Notes: generated by a model from the sequence alone, not told the origin. A DNA stretch of 64,000 nt from an uncultured Pseudomonadota bacterium (GCA_903832085.1 CAIKZZ010000034.1:1-64000); one strand, 5' to 3'; shown: positions 40,359-51,789, counted from the stretch's first letter. Made by a program: numbers and translations.

Positions 40359-41401
40359 GAGTTCTCCGAATCCCCAAGTTTGTGCCGACGTTCGAGCACG
40401 CGCACCTTATCAAACAGCTCGTCGATGTTCCGCAAACGCGCGACGATTCGCCTCCAAGCACCCGCCTCGCTGACCGGCACTCCGGACGAGTACACACCCG
40501 CACGAGTAATAGAGCTAGAGACCATCGACAGACCAGTGATGACCACGTCATCCGCGATCTGCAAGTGGCCAACGATCCCCACGGCGCCTGCGATCAAGCA
40601 CCGCTTACCAATCGTGGTACTACCCGATATACCTACACAGGCAGCGATCGCGGTGTGCTCACCGATACGCACGTTGTGGCCAATCTGAATCTGATTGTCG
40701 AGTTTTACGCCACGCTCAATAACAGTGTCACCGATTGCGCCGCGATCAATCGTCGTATTGGCACCAATCTCGACATCATCATGAATAACAACGCCACCTA
40801 ACTGGGGCACTTTCACCCAACCGTCTCGATCTTGGGCGATACCAAACCCATCCGCACCGATCACAGCACCCGCATGTACGATCACACGCGCGCCTAAGCG
40901 CACACCACCATAGAGCGTCACCCGCGCCATGAGGCGACAATCCTCAGCCAGCGTGACGCCATTACCGATCTGCGTTCCGGAACCGACCACTACACGCTCG
41001 CCAATCACCGCGTGCGCGCCAACCACCGTGTGTGGACCAATTTGAGCCGATTCCGCGACGATAGCCGACGGGTCAATTACAGCGCTTGCATGTATACCCG
41101 GACGCACAGGCTCAGGCGGATGCAGCCATGCAGCGATACGAGCGTACGCCGCACGCGGATTGTCACTGATCAGCGCAGCCACCTGACATTGGCTGGCAAG
41201 CTTCGGCTCAAGTACCACAGCCGCCGCCTTCGTATCAGCTAAGTAGCGCTCATAGCGCGCGTCCGCAAGGAAGCTCAGCGCAGCGGGCCCAGCATCCTTT
41301 AATTCCCCGACGTGCGTGACGCGCGTCGCGGGATCGCCCTTAAGCTCAAGGCCAAAGCGGACAGCGATCTGCCCGAGTGTCGCACCATCAGCCGTCGTCA
41401 T
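40355..41401 (-). CDS. lpxD: UDP-3-O-(3-hydroxyacyl)glucosamine N-acyltransferase LpxD
   Basis: Third lipid A enzyme; adds the N-linked 3-hydroxyacyl chain. The 348 aa protein has an N-terminal uridine-binding domain (about 1-100), then a hexapeptide beta-helix with [52 protein letters not shown] (family-specific), and [17 protein letters not shown] with the catalytic histidine. It follows skp by 20 bases. Confidence 0.98.
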   Translation of the reverse strand: MTTADGATLGQIAVRFGLELKGDPATRVTHVGELKDAGPAALSFLADARYERYLADTKAAAVVLEPKLASQCQVAALISDNPRAAYARIAAWLHPPEPVRPGIHASAVIDPSAIVAESAQIGPHTVVGAHAVIGERVVVGSGTQIGNGVTLAEDCRLMARVTLYGGVRLGARVIVHAGAVIGADGFGIAQDRDGWVKVPQLGGVVIHDDVEIGANTTIDRGAIGDTVIERGVKLDNQIQIGHNVRIGEHTAIAACVGISGSTTIGKRCLIAGAVGIVGHLQIADDVVITGLSMVSSSITRAGVYSSGVPVSEAGAWRRIVARLRNIDELFDKVRVLERRHKLGDSENS

Positions 41402-41421
41402 GGTGAGGTGCGACCGAACGA

Positions 41422-41976
41422 TTACTTCTTGGTGGGCGCCGGCGCTGCGCTGGGGGCCAATACCGCAGCGGCTGCTTTGCTCTGCAAGCTGGAAAGCGCA
41501 GCGCTCGTGATGTCAATCGAATCGGAGTTGTAGATCACGCCCTGCGCAATCACCAAATCGTAGCCCTGTGCCTTTGCATAAGTGCGGACCGATTCCACGA
41601 TCATTTTTTGGACCCGCTGTAGTTCCTCGTTCTGACGCATCTGCACGTCTTCCTGGAACTCTTTCGCACGACGCTCCAGCGTCACTTGCGAATCACGCAA
41701 ATCGCGCTGCGTCTTGGTACGCTCCGACTCAGACATCGTGGCCTGGTCACGCTCGAACTTTTGAGCGCGGCCGTCCAGCTCCTTCTTCTGAGCTTCCAGC
41801 TGCTTTTGCTTAGGCGCAAATTCGGATTCCAACGCCTGCGTCGCGGCCCGGGCCTGGGGCGATTCTTGCACCAGCCGTTGATAATCCACGTAAGCAATCT
41901 TCGTGCCATCGGCAAGAGCCGCCCAACCAAGCGTCGCAAGGGCTAGAGCGAGTACAGTCTTCATGATAATACGCAT
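41422..41976 (-). CDS. skp: Periplasmic chaperone Skp (OmpH family)
   Basis: Holdase that carries unfolded outer-membrane proteins across the periplasm to the BAM complex. 184 aa from ATG 41976 (ATG 41964 or a TTG at 41982 are alternatives). The signal peptide ends near WAALADG. TKIAYVDYQRLVQESPQA starts the mature domain, and a long charged helical arm follows. The C-terminus is Ala/Pro-rich and ends in a Lys pair. It sits between bamA and lpxD as in E. coli. Confidence 0.93.
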   Translation of the reverse strand: MRIIMKTVLALALATLGWAALADGTKIAYVDYQRLVQESPQARAATQALESEFAPKQKQLEAQKKELDGRAQKFERDQATMSESERTKTQRDLRDSQVTLERRAKEFQEDVQMRQNEELQRVQKMIVESVRTYAKAQGYDLVIAQGVIYNSDSIDITSAALSSLQSKAAAAVLAPSAAPAPTKK

Positions 41977-42010
41977 GTTCAAGAAACCTATATAAGCCTA
42001 TGATATTAAA

Positions 42011-44440
42011 TTAGAAAGCAGAACCGATCGAGAACTGAAAGCCTTCGCGCTGATCCGCAAAATGGATGCCATCTGTCGGCGTCGCATTCAGAGGCACCGC
42101 ATAGCTAAAGCGGAACACGCCCATCGGCGCGAGCCACTGCACGGCAAGGCCCGTGGAGCGCTTGAGCTGATTGTAACTGAACTTGTAGTTAACCGGCGTA
42201 ATCCCATCTTGGCCAGTGAACTTGACGCAACAGGTTGAAAACACGTTACCCATGTCAAAAAAGAGGCTCACGCGGACATTGGCCTTCCACTTCTCAGGGG
42301 TTGGAAATAGCAGCTCAGCGTTCGCCACCGTCATTAAGTTTCCGCCATAGGGGTTACCGAAGCTGTCTTTAGGACCCATGCGGCTTTCCGTGTAGCCACG
42401 CACCGTATCCGGTCCACCGCCATAGAATTGAACAAATGGCGGCAACGAAGTCGTTTTTCCTAACTTGTCGCCGTAGTCGATCTGGGTCTTGAAGGCTGCT
42501 GTGAAGTGGGTATTAAAAATAGGCACGAGTTTTAAGAAACGGAACGCCTCGGTGTAGTAACGCACCTCAGTCCCTGGCAGCGCATAACTTGCCTGAAAGC
42601 TGACCTGCGTACCGCGATCGGCAAAGATCGCCCGGTTGCGGCTGTCATAACTCCAGCCGAGGCTCGCCTGTATCACGTTAAATTTGGTGCCGAAATAATC
42701 GAAGGTCGTCGTCACGCCATTGCCTTGCGCCAAGGTTGCGGCGTTCGTGTAGATGTTGCCGTTATTGCGCACCCAGTCAATTGCCTGGGAGGCACTGCCA
42801 TTGTCACTCGCCAGCAAGTTGTTACGGCTAACTGACGCACCAAACATGATGGATTGGAACTCAGAGATCGGATAACCGTACTGCAAGCCACCGGTCAGCA
42901 TGGTGGTCCCAAAGGCCGATGCCGATGACACGAACTGTGTGCTCTTGCGGTAACTCATCGACATCGTCCGGACGATGCCATCCACCGTCACTGCCGGGTC
43001 GGTTTGCGAAACTTGATACACACTGGAATAACGGCCCGCATTGATCTCGGTCTGCACACGCTGGCCGGTGCCCATAAAGTTTGAATGGGTAAAGTTGCCA
43101 TTCAACATGAACTTTTGTGATTGCGAATAGCCGATACCACCACCGAACTGCCCCGGAAGCCCGTCTTTAATATTGAAGTCCACATCCACGAGGTCTGGCG
43201 TACCAGGCACGGGCTTATTCTCAAATTCTACTTTCTCGATGTACGGCAGACGCTGCAAACGCTGCTTGGAACGCTCAAGCGCCTGATTCGACAACCAAGC
43301 TCCTTCCATCTGGCGCATTTCGCGGCGCAGCACGTTATCATTCACAGCGCTCGTGTTATTGAAGTTGATACGACGCACATAGGCGCGGCTACCTGGATCA
43401 ATAAAGAATGTCAGCGAAACAGTCTTGTTGGCCTCATCGGTCGTAGGCACAGGCTCAATCTTGGCAAAGGCATAGCCTGCGGCACCCAACCGATAACTCA
43501 TAAAATCCTGAGTGGTCGTCGCCAATTTGCGGTTATAAATCTGCCCAGGCTTTACTAGAAGCAAGCGCTTTAAGTCTTCTTCGGGCACCACCATGGTCCC
43601 GGCAAGTTTGACCTCAGAAATCTTATAGACATCACCTTCATTCACGTTCACGGTGATAAAGATATCTTCCTTCTCAGGTGCAATCGCCACCTGTGTCGAC
43701 TCGATTTGGAAGTTCGCATACCCACGATCCATGTACCACGAGCGAATTTTCTCCAAATCGCCTGTCAGTGACTCGCGCGAGTAACGATCATCCTGCTTGT
43801 ACCACGACAACCAGTTAGGCGTTTTCAGTTCCAGCGCCTGCAAAATCTCTTTCGGTGGGTACTTAGTATCTCCCACGAAGTTAATTTGCCTAATAATCGC
43901 GCGCTTGCCTTCCTTGATATCAATCGAAATCTTGACCTTATTACCAGGCACATCTTCAACTTTGGTCGTCACTCGTACCGCGTATTTTCCGCGTGAATAA
44001 TACTGATCTGTCAAATACTGCGTGACGTCTTCGAGCACACTGCGATCAAATGTCTTGCCAGTCGATAGGCCGACGTTCTTGAGGCTCTTCGTCAGATCCT
44101 CTGTCTTAATGTCCTTATTGCCCTTTAACTCGAAACTCTCGATCGAGGGGCGCTCACGTACGGCAACCACGAGTGTCGCTCCATCACGCCTCAATTCGAC
44201 ATCACGAAAAAAGCCGGTGCCGTACAGCGCCTTGATCGACTCTTCAACCTTCTGGTGCGTCATCCGATCGCCAAGGCTGATCGGTAAATAATTGAATACC
44301 GTGCCCTCAGAGATGCGCTGTAGGCCTTCGACTTTCATATCACCCACAGTGAACTCTGCCGGTTCAGTGGACGTTGTTTGTGCCCGTAGCGCGCCCGCGG
44401 TCAAAGCGAGAGCGACGGCGAGGGCCAGCCTGGATCGCAT
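42011..44440 (-). CDS. bamA: Outer membrane protein assembly factor BamA
   Basis: Central beta-barrel of the BAM machine. The 809 aa precursor has a signal peptide ending near ALRAQ, five POTRA domains (from FTVGDMKVEGLQRISEGTVF to about residue 430), and a C-terminal 16-strand barrel. FVQFYGGGPDTVRGYTES is the conserved loop 6 VRGF/Y motif. The last residue is Phe (FQFSIGSAF), the standard outer-membrane signal. A Cys-Cys pair lies in a barrel loop near residue 740. AAGGA precedes the ATG, and rseP lies 42 bases upstream. Confidence 0.98.
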   Translation of the reverse strand: MRSRLALAVALALTAGALRAQTTSTEPAEFTVGDMKVEGLQRISEGTVFNYLPISLGDRMTHQKVEESIKALYGTGFFRDVELRRDGATLVVAVRERPSIESFELKGNKDIKTEDLTKSLKNVGLSTGKTFDRSVLEDVTQYLTDQYYSRGKYAVRVTTKVEDVPGNKVKISIDIKEGKRAIIRQINFVGDTKYPPKEILQALELKTPNWLSWYKQDDRYSRESLTGDLEKIRSWYMDRGYANFQIESTQVAIAPEKEDIFITVNVNEGDVYKISEVKLAGTMVVPEEDLKRLLLVKPGQIYNRKLATTTQDFMSYRLGAAGYAFAKIEPVPTTDEANKTVSLTFFIDPGSRAYVRRINFNNTSAVNDNVLRREMRQMEGAWLSNQALERSKQRLQRLPYIEKVEFENKPVPGTPDLVDVDFNIKDGLPGQFGGGIGYSQSQKFMLNGNFTHSNFMGTGQRVQTEINAGRYSSVYQVSQTDPAVTVDGIVRTMSMSYRKSTQFVSSASAFGTTMLTGGLQYGYPISEFQSIMFGASVSRNNLLASDNGSASQAIDWVRNNGNIYTNAATLAQGNGVTTTFDYFGTKFNVIQASLGWSYDSRNRAIFADRGTQVSFQASYALPGTEVRYYTEAFRFLKLVPIFNTHFTAAFKTQIDYGDKLGKTTSLPPFVQFYGGGPDTVRGYTESRMGPKDSFGNPYGGNLMTVANAELLFPTPEKWKANVRVSLFFDMGNVFSTCCVKFTGQDGITPVNYKFSYNQLKRSTGLAVQWLAPMGVFRFSYAVPLNATPTDGIHFADQREGFQFSIGSAF

Positions 44441-44482
44441 GCGGTGGTAATTCCTTAGAGTAAAAATATCGTCATCGCCCGG

Positions 44483-45859
44483 CTAACCAAAGCGCCAAGC
44501 GATGTCATTGTAGAAGGCTAAGCTCATCAGGAGTATCAGCACCGCCATTCCAAACTGCTGACCAAGACTCTGCACACGCTCCGACAGCGGTCGACCACGC
44601 ACCGCCTCCGCTAACTGATAGACCACCTGCCCCCCATCCAAAATTGGGATTGGCAACAGGTTCAGCACCCCAAGACTGATGCTAATGATCGCGAGAAAAT
44701 CAAGAAAGGTCGAGGGCCCGGCAAGGGCACTTGCCCCCGCGTAGGTTGCAATACTAATCGGTCCGCTCACATTTTTGAGAGAAACCTGCCCGGTCACCAT
44801 CCTTCCGAGAAACTTTAGGGTGACAGCGCTCTTATTCCATGTGGCTTTGCCAGCTGCCAAAATAGCCCGAAACGGCCCATAACGCTCCAGCGTCTGCATT
44901 TCGGGGGCAAAGGTGGCCGCCGCGCCCGAGCTAACGCCGATTACCCCAATCGGAGGGCCCGCAGGAGCCTCACGGTCGGGCACCGCACGGGTCAGGACGG
45001 GGATGGTGAGGATATTGCCCCCACGGTGCACCACAAGACGCAGCAAGGCCGCCGGGCGGGCGCGTACCAACTGACGAAACTCGCGGTATTCAGACACATT
45101 GCGGCCGTCCACGGCCACGATCTCGTCCCCAACTTGAAGCCCAGCTCCCGCGGCGCTACCACCCGCCTCAAGGCCACCCACCACCACTGGAATATGTGGC
45201 TCGGTGAATTCAAAACCGATGCCCTCACTAAAGACCCCCGGCTCCGTTAACGCGCGGCGGCGCGCATCGGGCACCTCGAACGATAGCGCTTGCGTAACAC
45301 CTGCACGACGCACCAACACCGCGATCTGACCCCTGTCGACCACCTGTGATAACAGTTCAAGTGCCGCGCTGTCACGCGTGGCGACGGATTGACCGGCGAC
45401 GCTTACGATCTCGTCCCCACTCATCAGCCCAGCACTTGCTGCAATGGAGTTTGCACGAACACTCCCCACGACGGGGCGCACCCCTGGCACACCATGCACA
45501 AACAGCACGCTGTACGCGAGAATCGCGAACAAAAAATTCGCCCCCGCCCCCGCCAGCAAGACCAATAGCCGCGCATACACAGGGCGACGGGTAAAGGCGT
45601 GAGGCAAGTCCTCTGGCGCCACGGGACCTTCACGCTCGTCCACCATCTTGACGTACCCACCGAGCGGGATCATTGCGAGCACGTATTCAACGCCGTCACG
45701 CCCAATACGCCGATACAAGGGTTTGCCGAATCCGATCGAAAATCGCAGCACCTTAAAGCCCAAGCGCCGCGCCACCCAAAAATGTCCGAACTCATGCACT
45801 GACACCAGCAGACCAATGCTGACAATAAACCCTAGCACCATGGCAAGCGTAAATGTCAT
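44483..45859 (-). CDS. rseP: Site-2 metalloprotease RseP
   Basis: Intramembrane zinc protease that makes the second cut in RseA, freeing RpoE (both encoded at 8.7-10.1 kb); it also clears remnant signal peptides. In 458 aa, the zinc motif is HEFGH in [16 protein letters not shown], two PDZ domains lie around residues 115-300 ([13 protein letters not shown] and [15 protein letters not shown]), and the third zinc ligand is in [14 protein letters not shown] 45859 overlaps the dxr stop (ATGA). dxr-rseP-bamA is the canonical order. Confidence 0.97.
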   Translation of the reverse strand: MTFTLAMVLGFIVSIGLLVSVHEFGHFWVARRLGFKVLRFSIGFGKPLYRRIGRDGVEYVLAMIPLGGYVKMVDEREGPVAPEDLPHAFTRRPVYARLLVLLAGAGANFLFAILAYSVLFVHGVPGVRPVVGSVRANSIAASAGLMSGDEIVSVAGQSVATRDSAALELLSQVVDRGQIAVLVRRAGVTQALSFEVPDARRRALTEPGVFSEGIGFEFTEPHIPVVVGGLEAGGSAAGAGLQVGDEIVAVDGRNVSEYREFRQLVRARPAALLRLVVHRGGNILTIPVLTRAVPDREAPAGPPIGVIGVSSGAAATFAPEMQTLERYGPFRAILAAGKATWNKSAVTLKFLGRMVTGQVSLKNVSGPISIATYAGASALAGPSTFLDFLAIISISLGVLNLLPIPILDGGQVVYQLAEAVRGRPLSERVQSLGQQFGMAVLILLMSLAFYNDIAWRFG

Positions 45860-47046
45860 AACGAGATGCCACCTTGAATGAGATTCAGCGCGAGTACCCG
45901 CGCCACGCGGTCAATCTCAAGAATATCCTCAAGACCGGTGACCGTAGCAGCCGCACACCGCTCCAGCACCGTTTCAATGACCCGTGGTATCGCACTAAAG
46001 TTCAAACGTCCTCCCAAAAATTCAGCCACCGCAACCTCATTCGCTGCATTGAGTATGGCCGGCGCCGTCCCGCCCCGACGCCCAGCAGCAATAGCAAGCG
46101 CTAGACACGGAAACTTCGCAAGGTCCGGCGACTCGAACTCAAGCGCACCCAGTCGCGCCAAGTTAAGGGATTCTACACCGGACTCGATGCGCTGCGGCCA
46201 TGCAAGCGCATGCGCGATGGGGGTACGCATATCCGGATTGCCGAGCTGGGCTAGCATCGAGCCATCCAGATACTCGACGAGGGAATGCACGATGCTCTGC
46301 GGGTGTATCAACACCTCGATCGCCTCAGGTGACACGCCAAACAGCAATTGCGCCTCAATACACTCAAGGCCCTTATTCATCAGGGTGGCTGAATCCACAG
46401 AAATCTTCGGTCCCATCGCCCACTTGGGGTGCGCGCAGGCGGCCGCTGGCGTCACGGCGCGCAACTGCTGCTCGCTCGCCCGCAAAAATGGTCCACCCGA
46501 CGCGGTCAGCACAATGCGCCGCACGCCAGACGGTGCCACGCCAGGCACGTGCGGCGGCAGACACTGAAAAATAGCATTGTGCTCTGAATCAATCGGTAGC
46601 AACTCAGCCCCGCCTGCGGCAACCGCATCAAGCAAAAGCTGCCCGGACATCACCAAGGCCTCCTTGTTCGCCAGCAATACCCGCTTACCGGCGCGCGCTG
46701 CCGCCAATGTCGGCAGCAAGCCGGCACTGCCAACAATAGCCGCCATCACGATGTGCACCTCGGGCTCAGCCACAATCGACGCTAACGCCGCCGGCCCAAC
46801 AAGAACCTCGGTGCGGATCGCTTCCGCTGCCAGTGCTTTGCGCAATTGAGCGGCTGAACTCAAATCCATGATGACTGCAAAGCGTGGGCGATACTGGCGA
46901 CACTGATCGCGCAAGATCTCCCAGCGACTTGCCGCCGCTAATGCAACGACGGTGTAGCGATCAGGATGCCTAGCGACCACATCCAGCGTGCTCTGGCCTA
47001 TGCTCCCTGTGGAACCGAGGATCACAAGACCTTGCGGCGCGCTCAT
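45856..47046 (-). CDS. dxr: 1-deoxy-D-xylulose 5-phosphate reductoisomerase
   Basis: Converts DXP to MEP, the committed step of the MEP isoprenoid pathway. 396 aa from ATG 47046, which overlaps the cdsA stop (ATGA); a frame opening six codons earlier is less likely. The NADPH motif is [28 protein letters not shown], the [13 protein letters not shown] metal and substrate site, LTASGGPF and the [11 protein letters not shown] stretch are typical. It feeds UppS (via IPP) and shares its pathway with IspD and IspF. Confidence 0.97.
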   Translation of the reverse strand: MSAPQGLVILGSTGSIGQSTLDVVARHPDRYTVVALAAASRWEILRDQCRQYRPRFAVIMDLSSAAQLRKALAAEAIRTEVLVGPAALASIVAEPEVHIVMAAIVGSAGLLPTLAAARAGKRVLLANKEALVMSGQLLLDAVAAGGAELLPIDSEHNAIFQCLPPHVPGVAPSGVRRIVLTASGGPFLRASEQQLRAVTPAAACAHPKWAMGPKISVDSATLMNKGLECIEAQLLFGVSPEAIEVLIHPQSIVHSLVEYLDGSMLAQLGNPDMRTPIAHALAWPQRIESGVESLNLARLGALEFESPDLAKFPCLALAIAAGRRGGTAPAILNAANEVAVAEFLGGRLNFSAIPRVIETVLERCAAATVTGLEDILEIDRVARVLALNLIQGGISL

Positions 47047-47852
47047 TGCATAAATCCGAACCAAATTAGGCCTAATACAAAAAATGGCACGGCTGCGGTG
47101 AGCGCATCAATCCGATCAAGCACCCCACCGTGGCCAGGCAACAGCTGCCCCGAATCCTTTAGGCCTGCATAACGCTTGAACAAACTCTCTGTCAGATCAC
47201 CCACGGCGGAGGCAAGCACAACGACGAGGCCTATCCATAAAAAACCCAAGCGTGGAACACCCAGCCATGCGGCTCCAACAACCGCAATCGCTACGCCACA
47301 AATGAGGCCGCCTATCAGCCCCTCCCAAGTCTTATTTGGGCTCACCCGAGGCGCAAGAGCTAAGCGACCAAACGTGCGACCCACAAAATACGCGCCCACG
47401 TCAGCTCCAGCGACCACAGCCAACAGCCACAGCACCCACAACGATCCACGAATTGGGCCAGTGATCATCAAAACACGCGCTAGTAGCGCCCAAGCAGGCA
47501 CCAGAACACATAACCCTGCGATGCCAGCAAGCAGTCGATTGACGCGATGAGGAGCAATACAAATCCACGCAAAAGCAATGAACCACCAGACGCCTGCAAG
47601 CATGGCAAGCCACAGTAGTCCTGTCGGCGAAAAGCTTGATCCGAAAGCGATCGGGGCAAGCACCACAATCACTTCAACGTATATCCATCGGCGCGCTGGA
47701 GTCGCAAGCTGCAGAAAATGCGACCACTCGAGCGCACCAAGTAACACCAAGACAGAAACAGCAATCACAGCACCGATCGGCGGCAATGCCAATAATATTC
47801 CGAGCATGAGCAACCCAAAAATTACTCCTGTCAGCACGCGTGTCTTTAACAT
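47043..47852 (-). CDS. cdsA: Phosphatidate cytidylyltransferase
   Basis: Inner-membrane enzyme that makes CDP-diacylglycerol from phosphatidic acid and CTP for all phospholipids. In 269 aa, about eight hydrophobic segments and the signature [16 protein letters not shown], followed by [33 protein letters not shown] (given here as the start and end of one motif run), identify CdsA. The start overlaps the uppS stop by seven bases, and its stop overlaps dxr. Confidence 0.97.
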   Translation of the reverse strand: MLKTRVLTGVIFGLLMLGILLALPPIGAVIAVSVLVLLGALEWSHFLQLATPARRWIYVEVIVVLAPIAFGSSFSPTGLLWLAMLAGVWWFIAFAWICIAPHRVNRLLAGIAGLCVLVPAWALLARVLMITGPIRGSLWVLWLLAVVAGADVGAYFVGRTFGRLALAPRVSPNKTWEGLIGGLICGVAIAVVGAAWLGVPRLGFLWIGLVVVLASAVGDLTESLFKRYAGLKDSGQLLPGHGGVLDRIDALTAAVPFFVLGLIWFGFMQ

Positions 47853-48571
47853 ACGTCACCTACAATCTGCCGCGAGGTAACACCAAACCGGCGCTCGCGA
47901 GCTGCGAAAGCCTCAAACGCCTGATCCAACGCTCCCACATCAAAATCAGGCCAATACACATCGCTAAACCACAACTCAGAATAGGCAAGGTTCCAAAGTA
48001 AGAAATTACTCACCCGCCTCTCACCGCCCGTACGGATAAAAAGATCTGGATCCGGTAGACCGCCCAAACTGAGCGCTTGCGCAAACAGCGCTTCATCAAT
48101 CGCATCAACACCAAGTTCGCCGCTCACACAACGCCGCGCCAACTGCTGCACTGCCTGCACGGCATCCCACCGACCGCCATAAGCGACGGCGATGACAAGT
48201 TTTAAGCCGGTGTTACCGGCGGTGCGGGATTCAACCGAACTGATGCACTCCTGCAACTCTGGAGCGAGCGCCGCGCGATCACCGATAAACCCAACGGAAA
48301 TATTCTGCTGAGCCAATTCATCTACTTCGCGGCCAAGCACCTCAAGAAAAAGCTTCATCAGCAAGCCCACTTCTTGCGCGGGTCTACGCCAATTCTCTGT
48401 AGAAAATGCAAATAGCGTCAGCACCTCGACGCCACGCCGTGAGCACTCTTGGATTACCAGCCTGACAGGCTTTAACCCGGCGCGATGCCCGGCAACGCGC
48501 GGCAATTTGCGCTTTGCAGCCCAGCGCCCGTTGCCGTCCATGACAATGGCAACGTGTCGCGGAACACGCAC
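47846..48571 (-). CDS. uppS: Undecaprenyl (isoprenyl) diphosphate synthase
   Basis: cis-Prenyltransferase that builds the C55 carrier lipid for cell-wall and O-antigen synthesis. About 241 aa from GTG 48571. HVAIVMDGNGRWA with the catalytic Asp, GHRAGLKPVR, LTLFAFSTENWRRP, and DLFIRTGGERRVSNFLLWNLAYSEL identify it. A longer frame reading into frr lacks family similarity. GTG 48571 has GAGGAG about twelve bases upstream; the exact start is uncertain. The frr-uppS-cdsA order is conserved. Confidence 0.92.
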   Translation of the reverse strand: MRVPRHVAIVMDGNGRWAAKRKLPRVAGHRAGLKPVRLVIQECSRRGVEVLTLFAFSTENWRRPAQEVGLLMKLFLEVLGREVDELAQQNISVGFIGDRAALAPELQECISSVESRTAGNTGLKLVIAVAYGGRWDAVQAVQQLARRCVSGELGVDAIDEALFAQALSLGGLPDPDLFIRTGGERRVSNFLLWNLAYSELWFSDVYWPDFDVGALDQAFEAFAARERRFGVTSRQIVGDVC

Positions 48572-48587
48572 AGTGGACAGGATCTCC

Positions 48588-49145
48588 TCAGACGTGGAGG
48601 AGATCCTTCTCCTTCTCGGCGAACACCCCGTCAAGCTCGGCAATAAACCGATCGGTGAGCTTTTGGACCTCATCGTGCGCGCGCTTCTCATCATCCTGAG
48701 TGATCAGCTTTTCCTTGAGCATGTCCTTCAATTCGTTCATCACGTCGCGCCGCACATTGCGTACAGCAACACGGGCATTTTCAGTTTCCTGTTTAGCTGC
48801 TTTCACAAGATCGCGGCGGCGCTCTTCAGTCAAGGGCGGCATTGGCAAGCGAATCACGGCGCCAGCCGTATTGGGTGTCAGACCCAGATCGGACTTATGG
48901 ATAGCCCGCTCAATAATGGGCACCATCGATTTATCCCACGGCGTCACCGCCAGCGTACGGGCGTCTTCCACAATAACATTGGCGATCTGCGCGAGCGGAG
49001 TGTCAGTACCGTAGTAATCGACCTTTACATGCTCAAGCAGTGCGGTACTCGCCCGCCCGGTGCGCATGCGTTTGAACTCGAGTTTCAAGGCGGCGACACA
49101 TTTGGTCATACGCTCAGTCGCTTCTTTCTTAAGATCTTCAAGCAT
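48588..49145 (-). CDS. frr: Ribosome recycling factor
   Basis: Splits post-termination ribosomes with EF-G. The 185 aa length equals E. coli. The three-helix-bundle sequence has RMTKCVAALKLEFKRMRTGRAS, VDYYGTDTPLAQIANV, ARTLAVTPWDK, and the RRDLVKAAKQETENARVAVRNVRRD block. It lies 21 bases after pyrH. It follows the standard rpsB-tsf-pyrH-frr order. Confidence 0.98.
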   Translation of the reverse strand: MLEDLKKEATERMTKCVAALKLEFKRMRTGRASTALLEHVKVDYYGTDTPLAQIANVIVEDARTLAVTPWDKSMVPIIERAIHKSDLGLTPNTAGAVIRLPMPPLTEERRRDLVKAAKQETENARVAVRNVRRDVMNELKDMLKEKLITQDDEKRAHDEVQKLTDRFIAELDGVFAEKEKDLLHV

Positions 49146-49166
49146 GAGGTCACTCCTCAGTTCGAA

Positions 49167-49895
49167 TCAGCCATTTGAGACAACGGTACCCACGTCTTCG
49201 CCGTCGACGATCCTAAGCAAATCACCTGCGTTGTGCAGATTAAACACCTGCAACGGTAAATTATTGTCACGACACATCACAATTGAAGTTGCATCCATCA
49301 CGTTCAAACGGTCAGTCAGGACCTGATCAAAGGTAAGTCGGTCATAGCGTTTTGCTGATGGGTTTTTCAGCGGATCATCGGTGTAGATACCGTTAACCTT
49401 GGTGGCTTTCAACAGCACCTCAGCACCGACCTCGATAGCACGTAGGCTGGCCGCTGTATCAGTTGTGAAAAACGGGTTGCCGGTACCGGCTGCGAACACC
49501 ACAACGCGGCCTTTTTCGAGATGACGAATGGCGCGGCGGCGTATGTAATCCTCGCACACCTCATTGATACGCAGCGCCGACATAACGCGCGCATGGGCAC
49601 CGAGACCTTCAATCGCATCTTGCATCGCAAGCCCGTTCATCACAGTTGCGAGCATGCCCATGTGATCAGCCGTCACGCGATCCATGCCCGCGCGCGCAAG
49701 GCCTGCGCCACGGAAAATATTGCCGCCACCAATTACCACCGCGACTTCGGTGCCGCGTGATAGCACGTCAATAATCTCGCCGGCGATGCGCTTGAGCACA
49801 TCAGGATCGACGCCGTAGTCCGCCTGACCCAAGAGCGCCTCGCCGCTTAACTTCACCAGAATGCGGCGGTAACGTGGTGTTTTCGTGTCGGGCAT
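49167..49895 (-). CDS. pyrH: UMP kinase
   Basis: Phosphorylates UMP to UDP; UTP goes on to CTP through PyrG. In 242 aa of the amino-acid-kinase fold, [67 protein letters not shown] and [13 protein letters not shown] are family motifs. It sits between tsf and frr, with a 38-base gap to tsf. Confidence 0.98.
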   Translation of the reverse strand: MPDTKTPRYRRILVKLSGEALLGQADYGVDPDVLKRIAGEIIDVLSRGTEVAVVIGGGNIFRGAGLARAGMDRVTADHMGMLATVMNGLAMQDAIEGLGAHARVMSALRINEVCEDYIRRRAIRHLEKGRVVVFAAGTGNPFFTTDTAASLRAIEVGAEVLLKATKVNGIYTDDPLKNPSAKRYDRLTFDQVLTDRLNVMDATSIVMCRDNNLPLQVFNLHNAGDLLRIVDGEDVGTVVSNG

Positions 49896-49933
49896 GCGTA
49901 GTTTCCTCGGCTAACCTCCCACGAGTCTAAAAA

Positions 49934-50821
49934 TCAGCGTTTTTCGCTGCTCTTGACTTGGGCCATGACTTCTTCAGCAAAATTCTCTTGCTTCTTCTCG
50001 ATGCCAGCGCCCACTTCGAAGCGAGCAAACTCCACCACACGAGCGGACGCTTTAGCGAGCAACTTCTCGACCGTGATATCAGGATCCTTCACAAACGGCT
50101 GACCAACCAGCGTGATTTCAGCCAAGAACTTACGGACTCGGCCTTCGACCATTTTTTCAATAATCGCCGCAGGCTTACCCTCAACACTGGCCTGAGCGAT
50201 CAAAATTTCACGCTCCTTGGCAAGTTGTGCGGGATCCACCGACGTTGAATCTAGGTATTGCGGATTGATCGCTGCAACATGCATCGCGAGATCCTTCGCA
50301 AGAGTGGCATCGCCACCCTCAAGGCTCACCAGTGCACCGATACGGGTTCCATGCAGGTAAGCTCCAAGTGCACCCGGTGCGGTCACGCGCACCAATCGTC
50401 GGACACTCAAATTCTCACCAATTTTAGCAACCAGCACGCGACGACGTTCATCAAGTGACACGCCATTAGCACCCTTGGCAGCCAACAGGGCCTCAACGTC
50501 AGCCGCATTGCTGGTCAAAGCGACTTGGGCCACCTCGTCACTAAATGCAACAAAATCGGCCTCACGCGCCACAAAGTCAGTCTCGCAATTGACTTCGACT
50601 AACACGCCGCTACGTCCATCGGCGGTCCCGGCATAGACGATCCGACCCTCAGCCGCAATGCGCGAGGCTTTTTTGTCGGCCTTTGTGAGACCAGCCTTAC
50701 GCATAATCTCAGCCGCGACATCCAGATCGCCATTGGCTTCAACCAGTGCTTTTTTGCACTCCATCATTCCAGCGCTGGTGCGCTCGCGTAACTGTTTTAC
50801 GCTTTCTGCCGTGATATTCAT
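49934..50821 (-). CDS. tsf: Elongation factor Ts
   Basis: Nucleotide exchange factor for EF-Tu. In 295 aa, the N-terminal [23 protein letters not shown] and the exchange loop in [20 protein letters not shown] (TDFV motif) are diagnostic. The C-terminal domain has [23 protein letters not shown]. It lies eight bases after rpsB, with which it forms the conserved S2-Ts operon. Confidence 0.98.
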   Translation of the reverse strand: MNITAESVKQLRERTSAGMMECKKALVEANGDLDVAAEIMRKAGLTKADKKASRIAAEGRIVYAGTADGRSGVLVEVNCETDFVAREADFVAFSDEVAQVALTSNAADVEALLAAKGANGVSLDERRRVLVAKIGENLSVRRLVRVTAPGALGAYLHGTRIGALVSLEGGDATLAKDLAMHVAAINPQYLDSTSVDPAQLAKEREILIAQASVEGKPAAIIEKMVEGRVRKFLAEITLVGQPFVKDPDITVEKLLAKASARVVEFARFEVGAGIEKKQENFAEEVMAQVKSSEKR

Positions 50822-50829
50822 CAGCTTGT

Positions 50830-51714
50830 TTACTCTGCGGCCGGTTCATCGCCGGCAGCACCGGCGTCTTCAACGGGGCTTAAGCTTGGACGACGCGCTG
50901 GGGCTTTACGCTTGACGGCTGCCGCGGCGGGAGCTGGACGACGGCGACCGCCAGGAGCGGCCTTCTTGGCACGTGGGTTACCACCCTCGTCGAGCTCAAC
51001 GAACTCATCTTCACCAACAGGCACGTCGGGTCCTGAGGCGCGACCCTCAAGAGCGCAGTCAGCCACTGCCTCGGCATACAAGCCGATGGCACGCATGGCG
51101 TCATCGTTACCCGGGATAATGTAATCAACTCCGTCAGGGGAGCAATTGGAGTCCACAACCGCTACCACCGGAATACCCAGCTTGCGGGCTTCCTGAATCG
51201 CGATGGCCTCATGACCGACGTCGACCACGAACAGCACATCAGGCAATGAACCCATTTCCTTGATGCCGCCAAGCGAGCGCAGCAGTTTCTCCATTTCGCG
51301 ACGCAGCATCTGCGCCTCTTTTTTGCCACGACGCTCAAGAGCGCCCGTGGAATTCAGGTCCTCAAGCTCGGTGAGCCGCTTGATTGACTGGCGAATCGTC
51401 TTAAAGTTGGTAAGCATACCGCCGAGCCAACGCTGGTTTACATAAGGCATTCCTGCCCTTGCTGCCTCGCGCTGGATGACCTCGCGGGCGGACCGCTTGG
51501 TGCCGACAAACAGGACTTTCCCGCCGTCGCTCACGATGTTCTTGATGAATGCCGTGGCCTCGGCAAACATAGGCTGAGTCTTCTCAAGATTGATAATATG
51601 AATCTTGTTTCGCTCTCCGAAGATATAGGGGGCCATCTTCGGGTTCCAGAAGCGGGTTTGGTGCCCAAAGTGCACGCCCGCTTCCAGCATTTGTCGCATG
51701 GACACGCTGGTCAT
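50830..51714 (-). CDS. rpsB: 30S ribosomal protein S2 with C-terminal extension
   Basis: Small-subunit protein that binds S1 to the ribosome. 294 aa from ATG 51714, nine bases after [63 protein letters not shown] and [28 protein letters not shown] are conserved. After about residue 235 comes a tail of roughly 55 residues, first Lys/Arg/Pro/Ala-rich (about 250-275), then acidic; E. coli S2 has 241 aa. The tail is probably disordered. tsf follows directly. Confidence 0.97.
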   Translation of the reverse strand: MTSVSMRQMLEAGVHFGHQTRFWNPKMAPYIFGERNKIHIINLEKTQPMFAEATAFIKNIVSDGGKVLFVGTKRSAREVIQREAARAGMPYVNQRWLGGMLTNFKTIRQSIKRLTELEDLNSTGALERRGKKEAQMLRREMEKLLRSLGGIKEMGSLPDVLFVVDVGHEAIAIQEARKLGIPVVAVVDSNCSPDGVDYIIPGNDDAMRAIGLYAEAVADCALEGRASGPDVPVGEDEFVELDEGGNPRAKKAAPGGRRRPAPAAAAVKRKAPARRPSLSPVEDAGAAGDEPAAE

Positions 51715-51772
51715 CGTCAATTACTCCTGGGTTAATTCCTGCGCACACCCCATGCGAAGACCGTTCGGGGGC

Positions 51773-51789
51773 CCTGCGAGGCTCGCAGG
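51773..51789 (-). other. Hairpin in rpsB 5' leader
   Basis: A perfect seven-base-pair inverted repeat, CCTGCGA and TCGCAGG around GGC, about 60 bases before the rpsB ATG and inside the predicted leader of about 140 bases. In E. coli the rpsB leader is the target of S2 autoregulation. Whether this hairpin serves that role is inference. Confidence 0.45.

Noticed and set aside
48572-48694. Forty-one-residue upstream extension of uppS into frr
   Set aside because: Its residues are Ser/Arg-rich readings of the frr end in another frame and lack family similarity.
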